A DNA stretch of 64,000 nt from Paenibacillus sp. 598K (lineage in GTDB: Bacteria; Bacillota; Bacilli; Paenibacillales; Paenibacillaceae): positions 36,824 through 100,823 of the forward strand of contig NZ_BFBX01000001.1 of the NCBI RefSeq assembly GCF_003851045.1. Direction: 5' to 3'. The translations under genes were made by a program, and so were the position numbers. Shown here one piece after another: positions 43,043 through 52,498 of this stretch (position 1 is the stretch's first letter; each line of letters begins with the position of its first letter). Under the pieces are notes generated by a model. That model saw nothing but the letters and a program-made list of their open reading frames with translations. It was not told the DNA's origin and searched no databases.

Positions 43043-44135
43043 ATTTCTTACCTCCCCGCCTCGCCCAACTCAGTAGGGCGACGCAGCAGATTGTAGCTAC
43101 CACGACAATCAGCGAGCCCGGAAATAGATATCGAGTGGCAAAGTTGAAGTATTGGACATCCGAATAGGGCTTCCACAAGACGGCTCCCCCTACCGTAAGG
43201 CAGCAGACGAGCTGCGTAATCGTCAGCCGCTTGCCGGAGTGGGCCCCCAGCAACTCTCCCAACAAGCACAGTGTTAAGGCCAGTCGAATGAAGGAGCTCG
43301 CCAGCCATTGGTAGACAGCCAGAAAATCCAGATGCTCAATGAATTTATCGATGCGGACGAGCCGCCACTCTTCAAAAAAGACGTAGAGCTGCTTGGCAGC
43401 CTCATCAGGGCCAAATAATGCGACGGCCTGGATCGTGATGCCGGACAGGCTCACTGCAAGGATAAGGACGATGCCCGCCATATGTCTGGCTCGCAGCGGT
43501 CCCTTCATATGATGGGCCAGCAGCAGGAGGATAGTGGCGTCAACAAATCCCGAGGCCCCCATCAGGGCGCCGCGCCACACAGGTGACATACCGAATTCCA
43601 ACATCGGCGCCAAATAGCGAAAGTCGCTATTGGACATATTTATGATTAACAGTCCTAAGCTCAGCAACAGCGAGAGCGGCAACAGTATTCCTGCCGTAAT
43701 AGCGATTGCTTGAACGCCGCAATACGCTGCGGCAAAGGCAAATATCAAATACATAGCGACGATTGCCCATGCTGGCGTCATCGGCATATAGACAGCTTTG
43801 GCCCAGCCGACGGATGTCTTCAAGACATGGATGGCCAGGAGGCTCAGATAGAGGCCCAGAGGTACACAGATAGCCGCCGCCACTATGCGCCCGTATCGAT
43901 CAGCCAGCCACTGCTTCAGACTCGCTTGCCCCAATCGCCTCATAATAAAACCAATCAGGGCCAGCCATACCGCCAAAAAAACGGATGCGACCAACGCACT
44001 TATCCACACATCTCGTTTGGCTGAATTGACCATCGCATTAAGCACCATAATTTGCCCTGCCAAACCAGAGAACATTATATATAGCATGGCTGCCTGCAAC
44101 GGGCCTATTCGTCTTGCTGCCTTCATATCGCACAT
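43026..44135 (-). CDS. Spore germination protein, GerB family (endospore germination permease)
   Basis: 369 residues with about ten membrane helices, of the amino-acid-permease-like GerB fold (RIGPLQAAMLYIMFSGLAGQ at the start). In the receptor it binds the germinant. Start may be 44135 or the ATG nine bases downstream; neither has a strong site. First gene of an operon ordered B-A-C rather than the common A-B-C. Forespore expression (sigma G) is expected; a CATACTA -10-like element lies upstream but its -35 partner is not clear. Confidence 0.92.
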   Translation of the reverse strand: MCDMKAARRIGPLQAAMLYIMFSGLAGQIMVLNAMVNSAKRDVWISALVASVFLAVWLALIGFIMRRLGQASLKQWLADRYGRIVAAAICVPLGLYLSLLAIHVLKTSVGWAKAVYMPMTPAWAIVAMYLIFAFAAAYCGVQAIAITAGILLPLSLLLSLGLLIINMSNSDFRYLAPMLEFGMSPVWRGALMGASGFVDATILLLLAHHMKGPLRARHMAGIVLILAVSLSGITIQAVALFGPDEAAKQLYVFFEEWRLVRIDKFIEHLDFLAVYQWLASSFIRLALTLCLLGELLGAHSGKRLTITQLVCCLTVGGAVLWKPYSDVQYFNFATRYLFPGSLIVVVATICCVALLSWARRGGKKYAKQN

Positions 44136-44449
44136 CCATTCTCAACTTCATGATTCTTATATAATTTGCCATTAGGACCAATAGTATGCGATGTGAATGG
44201 CGATAGAGATCGTGGGGGAGGAGGGAGATCAGGCCCTTGCCGTGTACAGCCATTTCTTACGAAATAGATGTATTTGTTTATGATGTCCTGGTGAAAAGCG
44301 AAAAGACACGTCGCTCCGATTCTATCAAATGTTGCAGCTTCATCATTGAAAAGTGCATGTCCTGGCGGTAACAGGCTGTGATAAATTAGGAGACGTACTT
44401 GACCTTTGTCGATATGATAACGGTTACAAAAAAGTGAGGAGGCTTCAAA
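44136..44449. other. 314-base divergent intergenic region
   Basis: Separates the ger operon from the large GH59-like gene. It contains the cre site at 44415 and a TTGACC box at 44399 without a convincing -10. No gene or RNA was recognised. Confidence 0.7.
44415..44429 (-). promoter_or_regulatory. cre site upstream of the GH59-like gene
   Basis: Read on the minus strand, TTGTAACCGTTATCA fits the cre consensus WTGNAANCGNWNNCW at every fixed position. It ends 20 bases before the start codon, a position where CcpA would repress. A similar site precedes the GH43-like gene. Confidence 0.65.
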
Positions 44450-47400
44450 GTGAGAAAATGGACGGTTAAAATTGGCTTGATCGTCATGTCCGCCATGCTG
44501 GCCATAGGCGTGCTGCCGCCCTTCGGGCTGCCGCAGGCGGCTGCGGATGCGACCACAGTGGAGGTGCGGCTGGACGGCAACGACATCCCGGCTGACAGTG
44601 TCAATGGCCATACCTTCAAGGGCTTCGGCGTCCTGAGCGCGAACAGCACAAGCGCTCTGCTGATGGACTACAAATCGGAGCAGCCGGAGGCGTATGCCCA
44701 GATGCTGCGCATCCTGTTCGGCGGGGATCATCCGATCATGACGCATGTCAAGATCGAGATGGGCAACGACCGCAACAACTCGACCGGCCCCGATCCGGCT
44801 ACGATGCGCACGGCAGACGAGGAGGCCAATGTCGCCAGACACCCGGGCTTCCAGCTTGCCGCCGATGCCAAAAGGATCAATCCCGACCTGAAGGTGAGCA
44901 TCCTGCGCTGGAGCGCGCCGGCATGGGCGGATAACAACAACGACATGATCTACACCTGGTACAAACAGACGATTCTGGCCGCCTATCGTGAATACGGTTA
45001 CATGGCGGACTACGTCAACCCGCATATTAACGAGCATGCGCCGGATTTGGCCTGGAGCAAGCAATATGCTGCGCGGGTCAAGTCGGACAATACGGGGTTT
45101 GCAAACGAGCTGGAGCAGACGCTGTACAACCGGATCCAGACGGTCATCTCGGACGAGGTGGGGACAGGCTCGTTCGGCGCTGCGATGGTGAGCGATGCTT
45201 CCTTGCGGGAGGCGGTGCCGATCGCGGCATTCCACTACAATACCGACGACGATCGCGAGGGCAACTTCAAGCGGCTGGCGGATCAGTACGACATTGAGGT
45301 GTGGAACAGTGAAGCGCAGGCAACCTTTAGCAACAGCGCCTTCCGTCCGAACAACAACACCAAGGACCCTTCGGTAGAGGGCACCGGTATCGGCGGGACG
45401 GGCAGCGCGTTGGAGATGGGCAACACGATTATCAAAGGCTTCGTCAACTCGCGTCGCACGCACTTCATCTATCAGCCGGCGATCGGCTCCTTCTACGAGG
45501 GCGGCCAATATTCCTTCAAGGAGCTGCTAAGCGCCCGCGATCCATGGTCGGGCTGGGTACATTACGATGCCGGGCTGGATGTGCTGCGTCATTTCAGCTC
45601 CTTTGCCCGGATCGGCTGGGAGAATGAAGACAACACGGCAGGCATCTGGCGGACCGTGACGGCGGCCAGCTCCACTGGCGCGACAGGCACCAATCCGGTC
45701 AATGGCCGCAATGGGCTGCCGAACTATATGACTCTGGCGGCTCCGGACAAGAGCGACTTCTCGACCGTCATCGTCAATGATAGCGAATATCCAAGAACGT
45801 ACAAAATTCAAGCAGTCAATATGACCTATGAGGGCACGCCGTCGCTAGCCGTATGGGAGACGCGCGCGGCGGACGAGGGCCAGGCCTTCAATCGCAATTA
45901 TTTGACCTACCTCGGACAGACTGACGCAGATGGAGATGGTGTCTATACGGTACAGATCAAGCCGTACTCGATCGCAACCGTGACGACGCTCGCGCAGGAC
46001 GCGATCGAGGCGGAGCCGCTCCCTGTAGAGGGCGAGCGCATCGTGCTCGATACGGACGAGACGGGAGCTGTTCGCGATACGACGGACAACATCCTGTATG
46101 CCGATGATTTCGACTATCGCGGCCAGACTGTGCCAGTCATCGGGCCAGACGGGCAGATCGTCGGCCAGCAGGATTATGTCGCCTCGCGCGGCGGCTCCCA
46201 GAGCGTCATCCCGCGCTATACGCATGATCGCAACGGGGCCTTCGAAGCCTATCTCGACGAACAGACGCAGAACTACGTGCTCCGGCAGCAGCTCGATCGG
46301 GATAAGATGAGTCTGGGCGGCACCTGGAACGGCGGCGATCCCGTGACGGCGATCGGCGACAACCGCTGGACGAACTACCGAGCGAGCGTCGATGTCTCGT
46401 TCGAGACGAACAACACCTATGGCGGCAACAATTACGCCGCGATCGGCGCCCGCTATCAGGGGGGCGGCAGCTCGCACCAGCTTGGCGGTACGCCTTATGT
46501 GCTCAAGTTCTGGTTCGACGGGGGCTGGCAGCTGCTGATCAATGGCGCTGCGGCGGCCAGCGGCAACGTAGCAAGCGGAACGGGCGGCGTCAAGATCGAT
46601 AGCTTCGATACAGCATACGACGCTTGGCATAACCTTGCCATCCAGGTCGCAGGCAACCGCATCACGGCGTATGTGGATGACGTCCAAGTAGCCAGCTATA
46701 CGGACGCCAGTCCCAAGCTGTCCGGTCGCGTCGATCTGGGGAGCGGTTACTATCATGTCCGCTTCGACAATCTGCGGGTGGAGAAGGTCGATGGCTATAT
46801 TCCGTACTATACGGAGCTGCTCGACGATCTCGAGATGTATGACTTGACAGCATCGCGCGCGACCAAGCTGGTATACAACGATCAGTGGGATCGTCGCAAC
46901 GGACAAGGGATGTATCATTACCAGCGGTCGCTGTCGACGAGCCAGGGCGCTGGTGCGACGCTGCAGTATACATTCGCTGGCACGGGCCTGGATATCCTCG
47001 GTCCGAATAGCGGCACTGCCGTGCTGGAGGCAACAGTAGACGGAGAGATCGTCGTCATGTCCGCCCCGACGCTCGCCTCAAGAGAGCTGTATCAGACCTA
47101 CGCCTTGCGCGGTCTGGCGGATAGAGAACATACAGTCCAGATCCGTGTCGTTAGCGGCACGCTCGTGGTGGATGCGATCGGCATCGTGTCTGGTCATGCG
47201 ACAGGGACGCCGGAGCTGGGCAAGCTGCAGGCGGCGCTGACCGAGGCGCAGGACGTCGAGATCGAGGAGGAGTATCTCGCGAGCGACTGGGCGATGTTCG
47301 TAGCAGCCAGAGCGGCTGTGCGCGAGGCGCTGGACGATCCGGCCGCTTATGGACTGGATCAGGAGGGTAGCGATCAGCTGGCTGCGCGGCTGACTGCCGC

Positions 47401-48817
47401 ACAGGCTCAGTTGGCGATGGGAGATATACGCTCGCTGGCCTCGCCGCATTATGCGGCGGCCTATGTCGGAGACTCGCCGAATCTGCCGACGCAGGTCGAG
47501 GCGACGCATGAGGACGGTACGACCTCGATGGTGGGCGTCAACTGGGAGCTGAGCGATGTCAGCTTGGATACGCCTTACCAGACCGTCACGGTTACCGGTA
47601 CGTACGGCAACTTGCAGACGACCGCCTATATCGAGGTGGTACCCAAGGATATTCGGTATTTCGTAGACGTCAACGGCACCGCACAGGCGCTCGGGTCCGT
47701 CTCGCCGGCCTATCGCTCGGTGGCGGCGCTGGCTGAGGCGTCGGGCAAGCCGTTGCTCAACGATGCGCCAGACCGGGTCTACGACGCCGACGCAGGCTGG
47801 GGCCATAGCGCTATCAGCGCGAGCGGCGCTGCCCAGACTGTATCCTACAAGGGGATCGTCGCCGGACCGTACAGCAAGCAGACGACGACAGGCATCTATA
47901 CCAACAATGCCAACGGCTCCACGCTGGTGTACACCTTTGGCGACCTGCCCGCCGGCCACTATACGCTGACGCTCGGCACCTACAGCTGGTGGACGAGCAA
48001 CGCGCGGACGGAGCAAGTATATCTGGAGGTTGACGGACGGAGCGAGCTGGTGGACACCATTGTGCTGAACACCGCTTCCTATGATGTCGTCAAGGGCTAT
48101 ACGTTTACGCTGGATCAGGCAGGGGAGGTCAAGCTGAAGCTGGTCGCCACATCACAGGCTCAGTCGCCGATGCTGTCCTTTGTCGGCGTGGCGAGGATCG
48201 CGGAAGACGAGGAGCCTGACGCGCAACCGCTGTATTTGTCGGGACCCGAGAGCGCGCTGGCCAACGAGATCTTTGACGCGACGCTTGGTCTGAATGCAGG
48301 GACGGCGCGTCCATACGGACTGGACTTTACGATTCATTATGATCCGGAGCATATCGACTATGTGTCCTCCGAGGTGCTCAAGGCGGGCTTCACGCTGGTG
48401 GATCAGTCGCCCGCGCCTGGCAAGCTGCGGGTGCTGGCTGTCGATCTTGAGCCAGGGGAGGCCGATGCGGCATTGACTGCGCTATTGCAGCTCCAGTTTC
48501 AGGCAAAGGCGCGCTCGGAGTCGGTCATTAGCCATATCTCCGTATCCGACATCGTCATTGCGGATGCCGCAGGCACAGAGAGAGAGGTGGCGGAGCCGCT
48601 GACGCACAGTATTGAGCTCCTCGCGCATGCCCCTGGGGATCTGAACGGCGACGGCAAGCTCGGGATCGGCGACCTCGCGCTGATGGCGTCCGTCTATTAT
48701 GGCAAGACGTCGGCCGACGCCGATTGGCAGACCTACCGAAGAGCCGATCTCACCGGCGACGGCAAGATCGACATCGAGGACCTGCGCAAGCTTGCGCAGA
48801 TGATATTGAGCACGTAG
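44450..48817 (+). CDS. Secreted GH59-like beta-galactosidase with cohesin and dockerin domains
   Basis: 1455 residues. Signal peptide 1-32. Residues ~33-470 resemble GH59 (galactocerebrosidase family): KGFGVLSANSTSALLMDY, HVKIEMGNDRNNSTGPDP, likely acid/base E195 in VNPHINEH and nucleophile E288 in VWNSEAQ, then DPWSGW. Next come a lectin-like domain (~550-780), a second jelly-roll-like region, a FIVAR-like helical segment, an Ig-like module, a YFVD-type module (~1065-1255), a cohesin-like domain (~1262-1385) and a type I dockerin with two calcium loops (DLNGDGKLGIGDLALMA; DLTGDGKIDIEDLRKLA). GTG start with GAGGAGG upstream. Secreted; it should bind cohesins and be bound by dockerins. The GH59 assignment is by motif only. 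Confidence 0.8.
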   Translation: MRKWTVKIGLIVMSAMLAIGVLPPFGLPQAAADATTVEVRLDGNDIPADSVNGHTFKGFGVLSANSTSALLMDYKSEQPEAYAQMLRILFGGDHPIMTHVKIEMGNDRNNSTGPDPATMRTADEEANVARHPGFQLAADAKRINPDLKVSILRWSAPAWADNNNDMIYTWYKQTILAAYREYGYMADYVNPHINEHAPDLAWSKQYAARVKSDNTGFANELEQTLYNRIQTVISDEVGTGSFGAAMVSDASLREAVPIAAFHYNTDDDREGNFKRLADQYDIEVWNSEAQATFSNSAFRPNNNTKDPSVEGTGIGGTGSALEMGNTIIKGFVNSRRTHFIYQPAIGSFYEGGQYSFKELLSARDPWSGWVHYDAGLDVLRHFSSFARIGWENEDNTAGIWRTVTAASSTGATGTNPVNGRNGLPNYMTLAAPDKSDFSTVIVNDSEYPRTYKIQAVNMTYEGTPSLAVWETRAADEGQAFNRNYLTYLGQTDADGDGVYTVQIKPYSIATVTTLAQDAIEAEPLPVEGERIVLDTDETGAVRDTTDNILYADDFDYRGQTVPVIGPDGQIVGQQDYVASRGGSQSVIPRYTHDRNGAFEAYLDEQTQNYVLRQQLDRDKMSLGGTWNGGDPVTAIGDNRWTNYRASVDVSFETNNTYGGNNYAAIGARYQGGGSSHQLGGTPYVLKFWFDGGWQLLINGAAAASGNVASGTGGVKIDSFDTAYDAWHNLAIQVAGNRITAYVDDVQVASYTDASPKLSGRVDLGSGYYHVRFDNLRVEKVDGYIPYYTELLDDLEMYDLTASRATKLVYNDQWDRRNGQGMYHYQRSLSTSQGAGATLQYTFAGTGLDILGPNSGTAVLEATVDGEIVVMSAPTLASRELYQTYALRGLADREHTVQIRVVSGTLVVDAIGIVSGHATGTPELGKLQAALTEAQDVEIEEEYLASDWAMFVAARAAVREALDDPAAYGLDQEGSDQLAARLTAAQAQLAMGDIRSLASPHYAAAYVGDSPNLPTQVEATHEDGTTSMVGVNWELSDVSLDTPYQTVTVTGTYGNLQTTAYIEVVPKDIRYFVDVNGTAQALGSVSPAYRSVAALAEASGKPLLNDAPDRVYDADAGWGHSAISASGAAQTVSYKGIVAGPYSKQTTTGIYTNNANGSTLVYTFGDLPAGHYTLTLGTYSWWTSNARTEQVYLEVDGRSELVDTIVLNTASYDVVKGYTFTLDQAGEVKLKLVATSQAQSPMLSFVGVARIAEDEEPDAQPLYLSGPESALANEIFDATLGLNAGTARPYGLDFTIHYDPEHIDYVSSEVLKAGFTLVDQSPAPGKLRVLAVDLEPGEADAALTALLQLQFQAKARSESVISHISVSDIVIADAAGTEREVAEPLTHSIELLAHAPGDLNGDGKLGIGDLALMASVYYGKTSADADWQTYRRADLTGDGKIDIEDLRKLAQMILST

Positions 48818-48839
48818 CCGGCAATAGAGCCGAATAAGG

Positions 48840-48875
48840 ATGTCCGAGGGCACGCTAGAGGCTGCCCTCGGACAT
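48840..48875. terminator. Strong hairpin between convergent genes
   Basis: ATGTCCGAGGGC/GCCCTCGGACAT is a perfect 12-bp stem with a 12-base loop. It follows the GH59-like stop and overlaps the last codons of the minus-strand regulator. There is no clear T run; it may stop or protect both transcripts. Confidence 0.55.
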
Positions 48876-50480
48876 TTCCGCTTCGACGCGCTGGAGAAAT
48901 TCTCGCGGAGACACGCCTTCCACCTTTTTGAACACCTTGCTGAAATAAAATGCGCTGTCGTAGCCAAGCTTTTGCGAGATTTCGTAAATGCGGCCTTCGC
49001 CTCGCAGCATCATTTCCTTGGCTGCGGCCATTTTGGTCTCGGTGATATATTCCACAAAATTTATTTTGGCCACCTTCGAGAAGAGATGGCTCAAGTAATT
49101 GGGACTGAAGTTGAAGACGTCGGCCACATGGTTCAGCGTTAATTTGACGTTCAGATTGCGCTTGATATATTCCTGCACATGGCTTACGACCTGGGTCTTG
49201 TAGCTCTGCTTGCGGGTGGATAGCATCGCGCAGCAGCCATCCCGGAGTCGGGTCAGCCAGGCGATGACGTCCTCGATCGCATGCATCTGATAGATGCCGC
49301 GATAGCTCTCCGGTTCGCTGGCGAAGATCTGCTCGACGATGTCCTTGCCGTCCGCCAGCAGAGAGGTAGCCATAAACAGCACGCTGCATGCGGCGTCGAT
49401 CGCCGGTACGAGCGCATCCTGCCGTCCTTCGAACGTATCGATCAGCTTCGTGATGAGGGTATGAAGCGCCCGGATATCGATCTCCTCGAACGCGCGGCGC
49501 ATCTCCTGACGCATCGCGGAGAAGTCGAACAGCGTCTCGGCAGCCGTCGCTTCGTTGCGCGAATAAAATACGAACGCTTGCTGACGGACTGCCTCGGGCA
49601 ACGCTTGACGCGCGACCTGGTAGCTGTCCCGGATGAGATAAGGGTCCTCAACGGCGTAGCCGATGGAGCCCATGATCGTCACATTAAAGTAGTTGCGCAG
49701 GATAAGGGCCATATGCTCCAGCAGCTTGCCAATATCGGGCACCCAGACGTTCGCATCGGTCGTAGGAACGGGCAACGTGACGGCGAAGTTGCGCAAATCC
49801 AGGCTGGTCACGAAGCAAGGTCTGTCGGTCTGCAGCGTGCTTTTGGCCATTTGCAGCGTGCTGCTGCAGAAGGCAACCAGCTTGTCTCCCTGGGGAGGCA
49901 CGCTGCTCGGTTCGACGATCCGGCAAATGCACACCGCATACGCGGGCTCCGACAAGTCGATCGAAAGGTCGTTCTTATGAAGATTGTATTGATGTTGATT
50001 TTCGAACAGGTTATGGAACAGTCGGATGAAAAATTTGTCGCGTTGCGCATTCAAATTGCTCCGGTAATCCAGCGATGGATGTTGCTCCAACGCACGGTAA
50101 TCGTCCAGCATGGCAGATGCCTTGACGATCGAATCGGCGAGCGCCTGCGGCGTCAGCTCCAGCTTGATCAGATAGTCGGCCGCTTGCACCTCTACGGCGG
50201 CGCGGGCGTATTCGAATTCCTCATAGCTGGTCAGGATGATGAAAAACGGGATTCGACCGTGTTTTTTGCGAACGCTCCCTGCAACCTCCAATCCGCTTTT
50301 GACCGGCATCTTAATATCCGTAATGACGATATCGGGCTGCAGCGTGTCGATCATTTCCTCCGCCTGGCCGCCGTTTTGCGCGGTGCCGACAATTTCAATA
50401 TTGTATTGCTCCCATTTGAGCATCGATTGCAGGCCGATGCATACCAACGGCTCGTCATCGGCAATCAATAGTTTGATCAT
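48855..50480 (-). CDS. YesN-type response regulator (REC plus AraC domain)
   Basis: 541 residues. Receiver with DDE at 8-10 and phospho-acceptor D55 in VITDIKMPV; C-terminal AraC double HTH (LTLNHVADVFNFSPNYLSHLFSK; IYEISQKLGYDSAFYFSKVFKKVEGVSPREF). Overlaps the kinase gene by 4 bases. Divergent from the importer at 52499, which it probably activates together with the surface enzymes. Confidence 0.93.
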   Translation of the reverse strand: MIKLLIADDEPLVCIGLQSMLKWEQYNIEIVGTAQNGGQAEEMIDTLQPDIVITDIKMPVKSGLEVAGSVRKKHGRIPFFIILTSYEEFEYARAAVEVQAADYLIKLELTPQALADSIVKASAMLDDYRALEQHPSLDYRSNLNAQRDKFFIRLFHNLFENQHQYNLHKNDLSIDLSEPAYAVCICRIVEPSSVPPQGDKLVAFCSSTLQMAKSTLQTDRPCFVTSLDLRNFAVTLPVPTTDANVWVPDIGKLLEHMALILRNYFNVTIMGSIGYAVEDPYLIRDSYQVARQALPEAVRQQAFVFYSRNEATAAETLFDFSAMRQEMRRAFEEIDIRALHTLITKLIDTFEGRQDALVPAIDAACSVLFMATSLLADGKDIVEQIFASEPESYRGIYQMHAIEDVIAWLTRLRDGCCAMLSTRKQSYKTQVVSHVQEYIKRNLNVKLTLNHVADVFNFSPNYLSHLFSKVAKINFVEYITETKMAAAKEMMLRGEGRIYEISQKLGYDSAFYFSKVFKKVEGVSPREFLQRVEAEMSEGSL

Positions 50481-52258
50481 GATTTTTCCCCCTGCACAGG
50501 CAATAGAATGAACATTTTTGTGTAATGCGAAACTTCGCTTGCAATGGATAAGCCATATTTGTCGCCAAACGCGAGCCGCAGACGCTCGTGTACGCTGCGC
50601 AAGCCAGTATGGGCGAGGATGCCGGAGGCGTCGGCAGGCTGCTCCGACAGGATAGCATCGATTTTGTCCTGCGCGATGCCGATCCCGTTATCCTCTACCG
50701 TAATGAGCAGATCTAATGCGCCGCTTCGTTCGATACGTATGTTGATGCGACCGCTGCTCCCTTTGGGCTCGATCCCGTGGAAGATAGCGTTCTCGACGAT
50801 CGGCTGCAGGGTGAAGCGCGGGATGAGGCAGACTAGCATATCCTGAGAGACACTCATCTGCTCCATCGCAATCATGCTGCCGTAGCGGTATTTCTGGATC
50901 AGGAAATAATCGTCCAGCAAAGCCAACTCCTCCTCGAGCGGAACCAGATTGCGACTGTCCTTGGCAATGTTGCGCAGCAGTCGGGACAACGAAGTCGTCA
51001 TCTCCGCGATCCCGGAGGCGTTCTGGATCGTCGCCATCCATTTGATGGAGTTCAGCGTATTGTAGAGGAAATGCGGGTTAATCTGACTTTGCAGCATCCG
51101 GTATTCGAGCTCTTGCTTCTGCTTCTCGTCCGCTACCCGCGTCTCCATGAGCGCGACGATGTCCTGCGACAGCCGATTGATGCCTCGGCCCACGTCGCCC
51201 AATTCGTTGTCCCATTCGATCATGCGGTCGACAAAAAAATGGCCCTGGGCGATTTTATCCATTCGCTTCTTGAGCTTCTCCACCGGATTGCTGATCGTGC
51301 GGGTCAAATAAACGGTGATCATGCCACCCGCGGCGAGAACGAGGCAGGCTACGCCGAGCATGAGCAAAATCCATACATTGGATAACGAGATCAACTCCTC
51401 TGTCGCCAGCGTCTGCGTCAGCGCTACGTCGCCTATGACTGGATAGGATACGGCGATCCGGCTTGCTCCGTCCCCAGTCTCCATCCGGGACACCACAGTG
51501 TTGGAGCCCGTAGAATAATCATTGATGAAAGCGGTGTCAATGTTATCAAAAACAACCGCCTCGATCTCGTCTCCGTTAATCGCATAATGCGTGCCGCCGA
51601 GCGTCAGCAGCAGCTGCGAGCCGGAGGGCAGAGCGTAGCCGTACAGCTTATCTGTAATAACCGAAGTGCTGGCAAGCAGATACACGGTCCCTACGGAGGA
51701 GGCCTTGTCATAGATCGGGAAGATGACGGGGATAACCTTGGCATTGGAGAACGGGTCCTGGATAATCCGTCCCCATTGCTCCGTCGCATCCTTATGGATG
51801 TCTGCCAGCAGAGGCAAGCTGTGAATGTTCAAAGGCCGCGACGTACTGCTCGCAAGATTGTCCACCTGCAGAAATTTGCTGCCGTTATCCGTTGCGATCA
51901 GTCGACGTACATAACTGTTGGAGAGGTTGGCGCGGAAGTCCTCCTGCATGGACGCGTACACGCGGATCGCATCCATCGCGCTTGCGCTCTCCGATGTGAA
52001 GTAATCGACTAACAGCGTATTGGTGGCAGAGTTGGCGCTGTTCTTCATCACATGGGCGGACAGATTGATAAGATCCTTTTCGATAATATGAGCCACGAGC
52101 TGAAGATTGAACTCTGCCGCCTGCACCGCTGTCTTGCGCTGAAAATACGAGATCATCTCGTAGCTGAAGATCGACAGGAGCGAAGCCGTCAACAGGGCAA
52201 ATACGGTCATAATCAATATAATGCGGCGTTTAATCGTTGCATGTCTAAGCTTCCTCAA
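50477..52258 (-). CDS. YesM-type sensor histidine kinase
   Basis: 593 residues. Membrane helix near 12-32, extracytoplasmic sensor, second helix near 300-320, HAMP, histidine in SQINPHFLYNTLNSI (about H396), ATPase motifs PIVENAIFHGIEP and VEDNGIGI. TTG at 52258 is chosen: AAGGAG lies 9 bases upstream and the protein then begins LRKLRHATIKRRIILIM like other YesM kinases. The open frame continues 64 codons upstream, which would add a doubtful extra hydrophobic segment. Confidence 0.9.
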   Translation of the reverse strand: MRKLRHATIKRRIILIMTVFALLTASLLSIFSYEMISYFQRKTAVQAAEFNLQLVAHIIEKDLINLSAHVMKNSANSATNTLLVDYFTSESASAMDAIRVYASMQEDFRANLSNSYVRRLIATDNGSKFLQVDNLASSTSRPLNIHSLPLLADIHKDATEQWGRIIQDPFSNAKVIPVIFPIYDKASSVGTVYLLASTSVITDKLYGYALPSGSQLLLTLGGTHYAINGDEIEAVVFDNIDTAFINDYSTGSNTVVSRMETGDGASRIAVSYPVIGDVALTQTLATEELISLSNVWILLMLGVACLVLAAGGMITVYLTRTISNPVEKLKKRMDKIAQGHFFVDRMIEWDNELGDVGRGINRLSQDIVALMETRVADEKQKQELEYRMLQSQINPHFLYNTLNSIKWMATIQNASGIAEMTTSLSRLLRNIAKDSRNLVPLEEELALLDDYFLIQKYRYGSMIAMEQMSVSQDMLVCLIPRFTLQPIVENAIFHGIEPKGSSGRINIRIERSGALDLLITVEDNGIGIAQDKIDAILSEQPADASGILAHTGLRSVHERLRLAFGDKYGLSIASEVSHYTKMFILLPVQGEKS

Positions 52259-52375
52259 GCGTAAGCACTCCTTTGTATACGTTAACAATACCATAATTAG
52301 CGCTGCTGCAAGAAGCAGACGAATAAAAAACAAACGATAGTGCATGTTTTGAATATAATTTTGCAGGAAGCAATC

Positions 52376-52389
52376 TGAAAACGCTTCAA
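52376..52389 (+). promoter_or_regulatory. cre-like site upstream of the third importer
   Basis: TGAAAACGCTTCAA differs from the cre consensus TGWAARCGYTWNCA at one position. It lies about 110 bases before the binding-protein start in the divergent region with the kinase gene. Confidence 0.4.
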
Positions 52390-52498
52390 AAGATGAAGAA
52401 AGTGAAGGATTAGCCGTTAAAATTGTATCCCCTTCCATCGAATTATGCACTAAACTTTATTGTAGATTCACAAATCGCCAGGAAAAGGGGACTGTAAC

